Below are positions 1 to 8,783 of a stretch of 62,854 bases of DNA, piece after piece. This stretch comes from Planctomycetota bacterium. Its GTDB lineage: Bacteria > Planctomycetota > UBA1135 > GCA-002686595. A program made the position numbers and the translations under genes. The stretch lies in the NCBI GenBank assembly GCA_020853575.1, contig JADYYP010000043.1, positions 1 to 62,854 of the forward strand, read 5' to 3'. The notes below the pieces were generated by a model. That model was not told the DNA's origin and searched no databases. It worked only from the letters and a program-made list of their open reading frames with translations. Position 1 is the first letter of the stretch; each line of letters starts with the position of its first letter.

Positions 1-43
1 ACAAGTCCGCCTGCTTCTCCGTCGATCGACCCTTCATCGCCAT
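1..43 (-). CDS. Possible 5' end of an unidentified gene, cut by the window edge
   Basis: On the minus strand an ATG at 43 opens a frame that stays open to the window edge (M-A-M-K-G-R-S-T-E-K-Q-A-D-L). A GAGGAG-like ribosome binding site lies about 8-13 bases upstream, and a second ATG two codons later is equally usable. Only 14 codons are visible, so neither family nor function can be given. It lies downstream of the carboxylase gene on the same strand and could belong to the same transcript. Confidence 0.3.
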   Translation of the reverse strand, partial: MAMKGRSTEKQADL

Positions 44-72
44 CGCCTGCGCTCCTCGCTGCGCATGCTATT

Positions 73-91
73 AACCCGCCCTACGCGGGTT
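73..91. terminator. Short perfect hairpin between two minus-strand genes
   Basis: AACCCGC (73-79) and GCGGGTT (85-91) form a perfect 7-bp stem with a 5-base loop, about 30 bases after the stop codon of the carboxylase gene. No T tract follows on the minus strand, so it is a weak terminator or attenuator candidate only. Confidence 0.3.
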
Positions 92-121
92 GCGGATCAG
101 CGGCGGTTTTTCAACGGGCTG

Positions 122-1672
122 CTAGAGCGGAATGTTCCCGTGCTTGCGCAGCGGGCGCTCTTCGTGCTTGGTCTTGAGGAGCTCGAGCGAGCGGATGAGC
201 ATCGGGCGCGTGGTGTGCGGCTCGATGACGTCGTCGAGGAAGCCGCGGGCGGCGGCTTTGTAGGGGTTGTTGAAGGTGGCCTCGTATTCGGCGGTCTTCT
301 CGCGCTCGAAGGCGGCGGGGTCCTTGGCTTTTTCGATCTCGCGGCGGTAGAGGATTTTCGTCGCGCCGGCGGCCCCCATCACGGCCACCGTCGCGGACGG
401 CCAACCGAGGTTGACGTCGCCACGGATGTGCTTGGAGCTCATCACGTCATAAGCGCCACCGTAGGCCTTGCGCGTGATGACCGTGAGCTTGGGCACCGTC
501 GCCTCGCAATAGGCATAAAGCAGCTTCGCGCCATGGCGGATGATGCCGCCGAATTCCTGCACGGTGCCGGGCAGGAAGCCGGGGACGTCCTCGAACGTGA
601 CGAGCGGGATGTTGAACGCGTCGCAGAAGCGGATGAAACGCGCGCCCTTGACGCTGGCGTCGATGTCGAGGCAGCCGGCGAGCACGGACGGTTGGTTGGC
701 GACGATTCCGACGACGCGACCGCCCAGGCGCGCGAAGCCGACGAGGATGTTCATCGCGTAGTCGGCGTGCACTTCGGTGAACGAGCCGCGGTCGACCACG
801 CGCTCGATCACTTGGTGCATGTCGTAGGGCTTGGAGGGATCCTCCGGCACGATGCGATCGAGCTCGACGTCCTGGCGATCGTGCGGATCGTCGGTCGGCA
901 CGAACGGCGGATCCTCGGCGTTGTTGAGCGGCAAGTAGCCGAACACCTTGCGCAAGAGCGCCAGACAGCTCTTGCCGTCGGTCGAGCGGAAGTGCGCGCA
1001 GCCCGACTTGCTGGCGTGCACCTCGCTGCCGCCCAGCTCCTCGCTGGTCACCACCTCGTGCGTCACGCTCTTGACCACGTCCGGACCCGTGATGTGCATG
1101 TACGAGGTCTGGTCGACCATGAAGATGAAGTCGGTGATCGCCGGGCTGTACACGGCGCCGCCCGCGCACGGGCCCATCACCGCCGAGAGCTGCGGCACAA
1201 CGCCCGAGGCGCGCGTGTTGCGCCAGAAGATCTCGGCGTAGCCGCCGAGCGACGCCACGCCCTCTTGGATGCGCGCGCCGCCCGAGTCGTTGAGGCCGAT
1301 CACCGGCACTCCGACCTTCAGCGCCTGGTCCATGACCTTGCAGATCTTCTCGGCGTGCGTCTCGGACAAGCTCCCGCCGAAGACCGTGAAGTCCTGGCTG
1401 AAGACGTACACCGGACGGCCCTCGATCAAGCCGTGGCCGGTGACGACGCCATCGCCGAGCACCAGCTGATCCTGCATGCCGAAGTCGGTGCAGCGGTGGG
1501 TCACGAAGCGGTCGAGCTCGACGAACGAGCCCTCGTCGAGCAGTAGGTCGAGCCGCTCGCGGGCGGTGAGCTTGCCCTTCTTGTGCTGCGCGGCGATGCG
1601 TTCGGGTCCGCCGCCTTGGAGGGTGAGCTCGCGCATCCGACGGAGGCGCGCCAGGGGAGTTTCTTGGGTCAT
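122..1672 (-). CDS. pccB: Propionyl-CoA carboxylase beta subunit (carboxyltransferase)
   Basis: This is the 516-aa biotin-dependent acyl-CoA carboxylase carboxyltransferase subunit. It moves the carboxyl group from carboxybiotin to an acyl-CoA, most likely propionyl-CoA, giving methylmalonyl-CoA in the cytoplasm. The length is normal for the family. Both crotonase-like halves are present: the N-terminal half has [13 protein letters not shown] and a [12 protein letters not shown] oxyanion-type loop, and the C-terminal half has [12 protein letters not shown] and the [13 protein letters not shown] segment. The ending KHGNIPL is typical of PccB/MmdA-type subunits. The biotin carboxylase/biotin carrier alpha subunit is not in the window. 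An epimerase (10.4-10.8 kb) and a mutase (16.7-18.4 kb) on the same strand fit a propionyl-CoA assimilation route. Substrate is inferred from family resemblance; acetyl-CoA or a longer acyl-CoA cannot be excluded. Confidence 0.92.
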   Translation of the reverse strand: MTQETPLARLRRMRELTLQGGGPERIAAQHKKGKLTARERLDLLLDEGSFVELDRFVTHRCTDFGMQDQLVLGDGVVTGHGLIEGRPVYVFSQDFTVFGGSLSETHAEKICKVMDQALKVGVPVIGLNDSGGARIQEGVASLGGYAEIFWRNTRASGVVPQLSAVMGPCAGGAVYSPAITDFIFMVDQTSYMHITGPDVVKSVTHEVVTSEELGGSEVHASKSGCAHFRSTDGKSCLALLRKVFGYLPLNNAEDPPFVPTDDPHDRQDVELDRIVPEDPSKPYDMHQVIERVVDRGSFTEVHADYAMNILVGFARLGGRVVGIVANQPSVLAGCLDIDASVKGARFIRFCDAFNIPLVTFEDVPGFLPGTVQEFGGIIRHGAKLLYAYCEATVPKLTVITRKAYGGAYDVMSSKHIRGDVNLGWPSATVAVMGAAGATKILYRREIEKAKDPAAFEREKTAEYEATFNNPYKAAARGFLDDVIEPHTTRPMLIRSLELLKTKHEERPLRKHGNIPL

Positions 1673-1861
1673 GGGGCGCGGATCCTACGCGGAACGCGCC
1701 GGTCGGTGGTAGCGCGCGAGGTGCGAGCGCCGTGTGCGCGCAGTGCGGATTGTTTGGCGGGTTCCTGGGCTCGATTGCGCCATGCATCTGTGTCGCTGGC
1801 TCCCTCCGCGGAGCCGTCGACTGCGCGCACCCACGCACGTCCTTCTCTTGGAGCAATGCAC

Positions 1862-4800
1862 ATGTCGTTCGTCCTACCCCGTTCGATCCACCGTTGGACC
1901 GCCGCGACGCTGGTCCTCTTGCCCGCGGCCGCGCAGCAGGCCTCGCAACTCTCCGCGCCCGCGCCGACCTCGGTCGCGAGCTCGCGCTCGACTCCCCACG
2001 CAGGCTCGCGCCCGGCGTCCGCGCTCGAAACCGCTGACGGCGGCCGCGACGCCGTCAGCGCGGCGCAGCTCGAGTCCGACGCCATCCCGCTCCCCCACCC
2101 GGCGGTCTACGCGCCGGGCGCCGAGGGCGACGTGCTGGTCACTCCGGCGAGCGGCGATCCCTTCGTCCTGTCGTTCGCGGCGGGCAGCTACGCACCGCCG
2201 ACTTCCGAGCGCATCGATCCGCTGCTCCTGCAGGGTGCGAGCTCGCAGCCGCTCGACGGTAGGCCGGCGGTGGAGACCTTCGCGTTCGCGATGTTCTCCA
2301 AGCGCATCACGCCCGAGCGCATCCAAGCCCTGGAGGACCTCGGCTGCCGCGTGCTCGAATTCCACCCGCACTATGCGCTGAAGCTCGCGCTCCCCGTCGA
2401 GGCGATCGACGGCGTCGGTGCGCTCGACTTCGTGCGCTGGATCGGAGTGCCGCGCACGTGGCAGAAGGTGCAGCCGCGGCTGGCGAGCGAGGTCGCGAGC
2501 TGGCCCGCGGGGCGCGCGATCGACGTGTGGGTGGACGTGTTCGAGTCCGACGCGAACGCGGCCAGCCGCAGCGAGCCGTTCGGCTCGGTCGAGTTGGCGC
2601 AAGCGGGAGAGCAAGTCCCCGGTCCGGAGAGTGCGCGCTCGCTGCGCTGCATGTCGAACGGCTGGCAGCAGCACGCGCTGCAAGCGGCCGGCGTCGAGGT
2701 GCTCGAGTACGTCGACCGCCTGAAGGCCTTCCGCGCGCGCATCCTGCCGCAGGCGCTCGAAGGGCTGGTTGGGCTGGACTTCGTTCAGTTCGTCGAGGTT
2801 GCCCTGCCGGCGACGCCGGCCCACGACGAGTCGATGCCCTTGGCACTGCTCGATGCGACGCGCGCGACGCACGATGGAAACGACGCCAGCGTGGCTGCCG
2901 TCGGTCAGGTCGACTCCGGCATCGACATCGGCCACAACGCGTTGAACCACCTGTACACGGTCGGCTGGGACTCGACCGGCGAGGGCAGCGCGATCCTCGA
3001 CAACTGCGGCCACGGCTCGCACGTCGCCGGGACGATCGCCGGCCTGCCCAACGCGGCGCAAGCCGCACTCGAGGGCGCGGCCTCGGGCGTCGGCGCGAAT
3101 GCCACGCAGCGCCTCTTCAACGTCAAGAAGTTCTCATCCGCGGCGTGCACCTCGAGCGCGGCCTCGCTCTCGAGCCTGTTCGCGCACTTCCGCAGCGACT
3201 TCACCGACGGCAGTGGCTTCGTCAGCCCGCGTCCGCACGTGATCAACAACTCCTACGGCCTGGCGGCGACGATCGGCAACCCTTGGATCGGCAGCGAGGC
3301 CGATGCGCGCACCATCGATGCGGAGGTCTGGGACCACGGGCAGTTCTACGTGTTCAGCGCGGGCAACGAGGGTGGCACCATCGGCGACGAGTCGATTCGC
3401 CTCGAGGGATCGGCCAAGAATGCCTTCACCGTCGGCTCGGTGCGCGACTGGTACTCCGGCACGATCCAGGTCGGTGACACCGATCAGAGCTCGAGCCGCG
3501 GTCCGTGCGCGGACGGACGTTTCAAGCCCAACGTCGTCGCTCCCGGCGGCTACATCACCTCGGCGCAGTCGAACACCGCGAACGGCTTCACCAACCGCAC
3601 GAGCACCAGCCACGCGGCGGCGCACGTCACCGGGCTGGCGGCGCAACTGTGCGATCACTACGCGTTCCTCAAGTACGCGCCGGAGCGCCTGGCCAGCTTG
3701 GTGATGGGCACCTCGATGCCCTACGCCGACCAGCGCCTGACGACGCAGGCCAGCGACACGGCCTCGATCGACCACTTGAACGAGTACGGCGCCGGCCGCA
3801 TCAACGCGGCGGCGGCGCACTGGAGCTGGCTCGACAGCCACGAGCACGCCAACTACTTCGGCGAGCTCACGGCAGCGCAGTCCTCGCACCGCGACTTCGT
3901 GGTCGATCCAGGCTGCGTGCGGCTCGTGTTGGTGTTCACCTACCACGAGGACCAATGCTCGGCCGGAGCCGCACAGGCCCTGGTCAACGACTTCGACATG
4001 TGGATCGACAGCCCGCTCAACGGCATCGATCCGGCGAACAACACCGGCGAGTACTCGGCGCACCAGAGCGCCGTCGACAACACCGAGATCCGCACCATCG
4101 ACACGCCGCAGACCGGCACGTGGCGCTACAAGATCTGGCCCGACTCGGCGACCAGCTCGATCCGCTACAGCGTCACGGTCGTGCAGATCTTCGGCGACTC
4201 GACGCCCAATGGCACGCTGACGCTGTCGGCGAGCGACACCTTCGTGCAGCCCCAAGACGACGTCGTGATCACCGCGACGGCGGACAGCCCGACCTACTTC
4301 GGCGAGGCGCTGTTTTTCGACAGCACCTCGAGCGGGGACACGCTGCAGGCGGCGACGATGACGCTCGAGGACGGTGTCGTGGCCGACATGCTCGGCAACA
4401 CCTCGAGCGGTCGGGACATCGCCGTCGGGACGATCCTGCCGGACCAGTCGCGCGCGGCTCAGTGGACCACGCGCTGGGCGACCGAGGGCGTCAAGACCTG
4501 GTCGGTCGAGGCGCGCTCGGACACCTGGGTCGACGAAACGCAGCAGGTCCAGATCACCGTCGACGGCACGCAACCGTCGCTGCCGACGGGCGTGCACTCG
4601 ACGACGCACACACCCAACGTGTGGAGCAACGTGACCACGATCCAGTTCGCGTGGACGCCGTCGGTCGACAATCTCTCGGGCTTGGCGGGCTACAGCGCAC
4701 GGGTTCAAACGGCCGCGACGCTGCCGATCCCGACGCAGAACCTGGGACCGATCTCGACCACGGCAGCCGCCGTGACCAGCGGCTCCTGGTACCTGAACCT

Positions 4801-5599
4801 GCGCCCGGTGGACAACTGCGGCAACTGGCATTCGGCGTGGGCCTTCACGGGTCCGTTCAAGATCGACGCGACAGCGCCGAGCGGGCCGACGAGTCTCGTG
4901 TCGTCGACGCACACGGCGGGCGTGCTGTCCTGCGCGCCGACGGTGAGCGTCAACTGGAGCGCGGCGAGCGACGCGCTCTCGGGGCTGGCGGGCTACGTCG
5001 GAATCGTCGACACCAACCCGACGACCGATCCCACGGGCACGCTCAACATCGCGGCCGGCGCCACGAGCTACTCGGCCAACCTGGGCTTCTCGCCCAACGC
5101 GCGCTACCTGCACTTGCGCGCCCAAGACAACGCCGGGAACTGGAGCACGACGGCGCACTTCGGGCCGCTCTTGATCCAAGCCAGCCAGGTCTCGACCTAC
5201 TGCACGGGCAAGACCAACTCGTTGGGCTGCGTGCCTGCGATGGGCTGGACTGGAAGCACCTCGAAGAGCGCCAACAACTTCACCGTCGTGTGCAGCAGCG
5301 CGATCAGCCAGAAGAACGGGATCGTGTTCTGGGGCCAAGGCCAGATCGCCGGCCCGTTCCAGGGCGGCACGCTGTGCGTGCAGGCGCCCACGGTGCGCAC
5401 GCCGATCCAGTCGAGCGGCGGCTCGGCCGCGGGCAACGACTGCTCGGGCTCCTATGCCTTCACCTTCGACACCGCGTACATGAACGCCTGGGGGATCGAC
5501 CCGGGAGACACGCTCTACGCGCAGTGCTGGATGCGTGACCCGGCGGCGAGCTTCACCACCGGACTCTCGAACGCGGTGCGCTTCACCGTGTGCGAGTGA
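1862..5599 (+). CDS. Secreted subtilisin-like serine protease (S8) with C-terminal repeat domains
   Basis: Exported peptidase of 1245 aa. The start at 1862 is preferred over the ATG at 1856 because the GGAG at 1849-1852 leaves a normal 9-base gap only for 1862. Residues 1-25 look like a signal peptide (Arg/His, then a hydrophobic stretch ending in Ala-Ala-Ala). A long prodomain-like region follows. The S8 triad is visible: Asp351 in VGQVDSGID, His384 in GHGSHVAGT, Ser583 in TSTSHAAAH. The usual Gly-Thr-Ser-Met is altered to Ser-Thr-Ser-His, and the Pro after Ser is missing. The part after the peptidase resembles a jelly-roll domain, then two related Ig-like segments (around residues 900-1100, each with a 'DNxSGLAGY' type motif). 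The last ~130 residues (from Tyr1113) form a Cys-containing module found on two other proteins of this window. A strong hairpin terminator follows. Substrate unknown. Confidence 0.88.
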   Translation: MSFVLPRSIHRWTAATLVLLPAAAQQASQLSAPAPTSVASSRSTPHAGSRPASALETADGGRDAVSAAQLESDAIPLPHPAVYAPGAEGDVLVTPASGDPFVLSFAAGSYAPPTSERIDPLLLQGASSQPLDGRPAVETFAFAMFSKRITPERIQALEDLGCRVLEFHPHYALKLALPVEAIDGVGALDFVRWIGVPRTWQKVQPRLASEVASWPAGRAIDVWVDVFESDANAASRSEPFGSVELAQAGEQVPGPESARSLRCMSNGWQQHALQAAGVEVLEYVDRLKAFRARILPQALEGLVGLDFVQFVEVALPATPAHDESMPLALLDATRATHDGNDASVAAVGQVDSGIDIGHNALNHLYTVGWDSTGEGSAILDNCGHGSHVAGTIAGLPNAAQAALEGAASGVGANATQRLFNVKKFSSAACTSSAASLSSLFAHFRSDFTDGSGFVSPRPHVINNSYGLAATIGNPWIGSEADARTIDAEVWDHGQFYVFSAGNEGGTIGDESIRLEGSAKNAFTVGSVRDWYSGTIQVGDTDQSSSRGPCADGRFKPNVVAPGGYITSAQSNTANGFTNRTSTSHAAAHVTGLAAQLCDHYAFLKYAPERLASLVMGTSMPYADQRLTTQASDTASIDHLNEYGAGRINAAAAHWSWLDSHEHANYFGELTAAQSSHRDFVVDPGCVRLVLVFTYHEDQCSAGAAQALVNDFDMWIDSPLNGIDPANNTGEYSAHQSAVDNTEIRTIDTPQTGTWRYKIWPDSATSSIRYSVTVVQIFGDSTPNGTLTLSASDTFVQPQDDVVITATADSPTYFGEALFFDSTSSGDTLQAATMTLEDGVVADMLGNTSSGRDIAVGTILPDQSRAAQWTTRWATEGVKTWSVEARSDTWVDETQQVQITVDGTQPSLPTGVHSTTHTPNVWSNVTTIQFAWTPSVDNLSGLAGYSARVQTAATLPIPTQNLGPISTTAAAVTSGSWYLNLRPVDNCGNWHSAWAFTGPFKIDATAPSGPTSLVSSTHTAGVLSCAPTVSVNWSAASDALSGLAGYVGIVDTNPTTDPTGTLNIAAGATSYSANLGFSPNARYLHLRAQDNAGNWSTTAHFGPLLIQASQVSTYCTGKTNSLGCVPAMGWTGSTSKSANNFTVVCSSAISQKNGIVFWGQGQIAGPFQGGTLCVQAPTVRTPIQSSGGSAAGNDCSGSYAFTFDTAYMNAWGIDPGDTLYAQCWMRDPAASFTTGLSNAVRFTVCE

Positions 5600-5616
5600 G
5601 TCTCGGGGATCCGCGA

Positions 5617-5650
5617 GGAGCCCTCCCCCGCGCGAGCGAGGGAGGGCTCC
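5617..5650 (+). terminator. Hairpin terminator after the S8 protease gene
   Basis: GGAGCCCTCCC (5617-5627) and GGGAGGGCTCC (5640-5650) form a perfect 11-bp stem with a 12-base loop, 18 bases after the protease stop codon, followed by GTGTTTGGG. It lies between convergent genes and may work in both directions. Confidence 0.75.
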
Positions 5651-5681
5651 GTGTTTGGGTGGCGCGGCATCGCGGGCCACG

Positions 5682-6113
5682 TCACGCCGGCGCGGTCGCC
5701 GCCTGGCGCAACACACTGTCGGTGCTGCCGACATTGAGCGTCACGACTTGCGGACAGCGCAGGCAGATCTCGCCGCCTTGCTCGAGATACCAGCGGCACG
5801 TGGCGCGCACGGTGCACGCGGGCAGACGATCGACGACCGGCGCGAGCGCACGCTTGATGCGCTCGGCCAGGGTGCAGCGCGCTCCGTCGAAGTGGCTACA
5901 GCGGCTGGTCTCGCACTTCGCGCTGAAGCGGAAGACCTCGGTCGGAGCCACACCGTCGAGCCCGGCGAGCAGCGCCGGATCGACGTTCGTTTCGGGTGCG
6001 AGGTACGCGATGCGCTGGCCCTCACGTTCCTCGGTGACGACACCGAAGACGCGCGCCTCGTCCATGTCCGGCTGAGCGCTCGGACAGGACGCACCTTCGA
6101 TTCCGGAGGCCAT
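5682..6113 (-). CDS. Small Cys-rich protein of unknown function, probable metal or Fe-S binder
   Basis: 143 aa from the ATG at 6113; an alternative ATG at 6065 would give 127 aa. The central and C-terminal parts carry a distinctive cysteine pattern: C-x5-C-x-H-F-D-G-x2-C, then C-x5-C-R-W, then C-x2-C-P-Q-V-V-T. This spacing suggests binding of zinc or an iron-sulfur cluster. From memory it resembles a family often automatically labelled 'nitrogen fixation protein' in cyanobacteria. No nif gene is near here, and that label should not be trusted. The gene starts 7 bases after the stop of the upstream 115-aa gene, so the two are almost certainly co-transcribed. No signal peptide or membrane segment is seen. 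Confidence 0.7.
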   Translation of the reverse strand: MASGIEGASCPSAQPDMDEARVFGVVTEEREGQRIAYLAPETNVDPALLAGLDGVAPTEVFRFSAKCETSRCSHFDGARCTLAERIKRALAPVVDRLPACTVRATCRWYLEQGGEICLRCPQVVTLNVGSTDSVLRQAATAPA

Positions 6114-6120
6114 GGCGCGC

Positions 6121-6468
6121 TCAGAACTGTTGCGGGCCGCCGCCGAGGATGTTGGGCAGCTCGATCTGGTTGCCGAAGCGCTCGATGAAGCCGACCAGGA
6201 TGTCGTCGCCGATGCGCACGGTCGCCGGCTGGAACGCGTCGCTCTTGGCGTTGATCGACTGCGTGATGGTCTCGGAGACTTTGTGCGCCTGGTCGAGGTC
6301 GACGCGCTCGCGCAGCACGCGGCCGACGATCCACCACGGAAGGTGCGCGAAATCCTGCTGGAACAGGTGCGGGTGCAGCTCGAGCTTGTGTTTCGCTCGA
6401 GCGAGATCGACGGCCTTGGCAACGGCCTTGGACAGCTCTTCGGGACGGATGCGGCGCGGATCGGCCAT
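6121..6468 (-). CDS. Conserved-looking small cytoplasmic protein, unknown function
   Basis: 115 aa. The start at 6468 is supported by a GGAG 8 bases upstream; longer in-frame starts lack such a site. The protein is charged, with a basic N-terminal helix, an aromatic LPWWIVGR segment in the middle, and a Pro/Gly/Gln-rich end. There is no signal peptide, membrane segment or cysteine cluster. It is the first gene of a two-gene unit with the Cys-rich protein, which suggests that the two products act together. I do not recognise the family. Confidence 0.7.
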   Translation of the reverse strand: MADPRRIRPEELSKAVAKAVDLARAKHKLELHPHLFQQDFAHLPWWIVGRVLRERVDLDQAHKVSETITQSINAKSDAFQPATVRIGDDILVGFIERFGNQIELPNILGGGPQQF

Positions 6469-6679
6469 GTCGGAAGCTCCATGGGAACGGACATTGGGTG
6501 CGAGGGAGCGTCGCGGCGCTCGCCAGCGAATCGGTCCTCCCCCGTCGAAGCCCTCAGCGCGCCAGCTCCCAGTGCGCGACCGCAAATCCGCGCGCGCCGC
6601 AGACCTTCTCGGAATTGAGCCGCAGCAGCCCGACACCGCGGACGGCGCGCGCGAGGCGCGCATCCGCTCCACGCCCGGA

Positions 6680-7225
6680 TCAAGGCGTCGCGCCGCGTTC
6701 CTCGAGCTTGACCTCGTGCATCCGCCCGGTGGCCACGTCGTAGACGAATCCGAGGATGTCGTCGTGGTGCACGAGGAACGGCGACATGCGCAGGCGCCGC
6801 ATCGACTGCCGCACGTTGGCGAAGGGATCGCGGAAGGCCTCGAACACGAAGCGCGGCGCGAGCCCGGTCTCGGCCTCGAGCTCGGCGCGCATCTGGTCTT
6901 CGCTGATCTTCATCAAGCCACAGTCGGTGTGCTGCACGATCACGATGCCGCGGGTGCCCATGGCGCGCTGCGAGAGCACGAGCGAGCGGATCACGTCGTC
7001 GGTGACGACGCCGCCGGCGTTGCGGATGATGTGCGCATCGCCCGGCTGCAGCCCGAGCAGCGCGAACACTGCCATGCGCGAGTCCATGCAGGCCACCACG
7101 GCCATTTCGCGCGCCGGGCGCAACGGGCGCATCCCGACGAACTGTGTGCGCACGTAGTCCTCGTTGTGCGAGGCGATCTCGGCTGCGCTCAGCGGTCCCT
7201 GGACACGGTGCGTCTGTTCCGTCAC
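6680..7225 (-). CDS. Beta-class carbonic anhydrase
   Basis: 181-aa cytoplasmic zinc enzyme interconverting CO2 and bicarbonate. The beta-class zinc ligands are present: Cys46 in ACMDSR with the Asp48-Arg50 dyad, and His99-x2-Cys102 in QHTDCG. The short form and the IIRNAGG and MKISEDQM segments resemble the type II beta-carbonic anhydrases of actinobacteria. One possible role is bicarbonate supply to carboxylases such as the propionyl-CoA carboxylase nearby, but the two are not in one operon. The 211 bases between this gene and the 115-aa gene downstream hold nothing recognisable. A secreted-protein gene starts divergently 229 bases upstream. Confidence 0.93.
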   Translation of the reverse strand: MTEQTHRVQGPLSAAEIASHNEDYVRTQFVGMRPLRPAREMAVVACMDSRMAVFALLGLQPGDAHIIRNAGGVVTDDVIRSLVLSQRAMGTRGIVIVQHTDCGLMKISEDQMRAELEAETGLAPRFVFEAFRDPFANVRQSMRRLRMSPFLVHHDDILGFVYDVATGRMHEVKLEERGATP

Positions 7226-7454
7226 GCGCGCATCCTACGCCGCTCGCGCGCCCGCGACGACCGTCGGCGAGCAGCGTTTTGGGCTCGGCGCCGGGCGACG
7301 CCGCGGCGCCCCGCGAAAAGCTCTCGATCGGCTGTCCAGCGCGGGCCAGAGCACGCCACTTGGACGCGTCAACTGGCGATCCGAACGCGGAGCGCACCCT
7401 CGCCCCAGCGCGCCGCAACCCCCGCTCGCCGCTCTACCCCGAAGGAGACCGATC

Positions 7455-8675
7455 ATGTTCAACATTCTGCGCTCGACCCTGACCACCGCCGTCCTGGCCC
7501 TGGGTGCCTGGACCATCACCGCCCCCGGCGCCAGCGCGCAGTGTGGCCCCGACAGCCTCGACGGCGGACCGTGTTGCGCGTCCGCGAGCGTCACCCTGCC
7601 GTTGTTCCCGAACATCCCGCAGGAGACCGCCAAGTACATCTGCTACGACTCGTGCCAGCCGTCCCAGGTGCGCAATCTGTGCGCGAGCCTGGGCGTGCCC
7701 AAGCCCGTCAAGAAGGGTGGCGCGATCGTCTGCGGGCAGTACGACATCCGCATGCAGTTCCGCGACTGCTCCTCGGGCACCTTGGCCTGGAACGGCTCGG
7801 TGCGCGCGGCTTACTCGCGCACCTGGCTCGAGTCGACGGCCGCCGGCCTGGCGCCGATCAACGTGTTCCGCTTCGTGATCAACGGCGACTTCCTGCCCGG
7901 CGCCGCACTCGGAACGACGCCCTGTGATCGCCCGGCCTGCCTGAACACTTACTCGCGCATCTACTTCACCGGCTACATCGACTACGCGCTCGACTGCGCG
8001 ACGAACACCTGGCAAGTGGCCTGGATGCTGGCGCACGAGTGCGACTCGATCCACCACCCCTTCGGCAGCGTGCGCCCGGCGCCCGCGACCGGCCTGCACC
8101 CGACGCGCTCGTTCGCGATCGTCGGACCGGGCACCTTCTTCGCGCCCAACAGCGTCGCGCCGATCCAGAGCGACGGCCCGATCATCCAGGGCTCGATGCG
8201 CACCAACGACTGGTCGATGGGCAATGCGATCTGCCGCTACCGCGAGCCGGTCAACGGCAACTTCGTCGCGCAGAACCAATTCTGCATGTGCGTGGGCACC
8301 GGCGCGCCGCAGTACATCTCGTCGTTCGTCCAAGCGAACTCGATCTGCGGCAGCTCGGTCGGCCCGGCGGCGACGGCCTTCTTGCAGAAGCGCCTGGGTG
8401 GCTGGACCAATCCCGCGGTGTTCCCGGGCACCGAGTTCGTGTTGTTCGACTTCGGGCAACTGATGCGCGTCGATGCCTGCACCGGAGTGACGACGATCGA
8501 GTGGTACGAGGGCGGCGAGACGATCGGCGGCTTCCCGGCCTTCGACTTCGCCGGTGTCGCGCTCGGCCGCCAATTCGAGGACCTCGGCAGCGCCAACACC
8601 TCGCCGACCAACCCCGCGACGCGCATCGGTGCGCCGCACATCAGCAACTCGATGCTCGAGTTCAACCTGCCCTGA
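7455..8675 (+). CDS. Secreted Cys-rich protein of unknown function
   Basis: 406 aa. The ATG at 7455 has an AAGGAG 7 bases upstream. A clear signal peptide (residues 1-28) ends at ASA before QCGPD. The mature protein is rich in cysteine (about 20), including GGPCCAS, CYDSC, PCDRPACLN and QFCMCVG, which points to disulfide bonds outside the cytoplasm. It has no repeats, no membrane anchor and no catalytic motif that I recognise. It is a single-gene unit with a strong terminator behind it and its own 229-base upstream region. The family is unknown to me and may be lineage-restricted. Confidence 0.75.
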   Translation: MFNILRSTLTTAVLALGAWTITAPGASAQCGPDSLDGGPCCASASVTLPLFPNIPQETAKYICYDSCQPSQVRNLCASLGVPKPVKKGGAIVCGQYDIRMQFRDCSSGTLAWNGSVRAAYSRTWLESTAAGLAPINVFRFVINGDFLPGAALGTTPCDRPACLNTYSRIYFTGYIDYALDCATNTWQVAWMLAHECDSIHHPFGSVRPAPATGLHPTRSFAIVGPGTFFAPNSVAPIQSDGPIIQGSMRTNDWSMGNAICRYREPVNGNFVAQNQFCMCVGTGAPQYISSFVQANSICGSSVGPAATAFLQKRLGGWTNPAVFPGTEFVLFDFGQLMRVDACTGVTTIEWYEGGETIGGFPAFDFAGVALGRQFEDLGSANTSPTNPATRIGAPHISNSMLEFNLP

Positions 8676-8699
8676 CGCAGCGCGCTCTCGGATCCACAC

Positions 8700-8733
8700 G
8701 CGGCCCGTCGCAGTCGAGACTGCGGCGGGCCGC
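8700..8733 (+). terminator. Strong hairpin terminator
   Basis: The arms 8700-8713 and 8720-8733 pair over 14 bases with a single G-U wobble and a 6-base loop (TCGAGA). TGTGTTGTT follows on the plus strand. It sits between the secreted Cys-rich gene and the convergent sulfotransferase-like gene, so it can serve both. Confidence 0.82.
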
Positions 8734-8783
8734 TGTGTTGTTCCGCGCGGCGCACGCGATCCGGCTCGCGTGTCGCACCGGGC

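Noticed and set aside
65..1546. A 493-codon plus-strand open frame antisense to the carboxylase
   Set aside because: Shadow of pccB; no domain and no start signal.
3134..5734. An 866-codon minus-strand open frame inside the S8 protease gene
   Set aside because: Composition is that of a GC shadow (Arg, Ala, Gly, Val, His), with no motif. The plus strand encodes a complete protease.
5682..6113. Nitrogen fixation gene
   Set aside because: Similar proteins carry that automatic label, but no nif genes are present and the Cys pattern alone does not show such a role.
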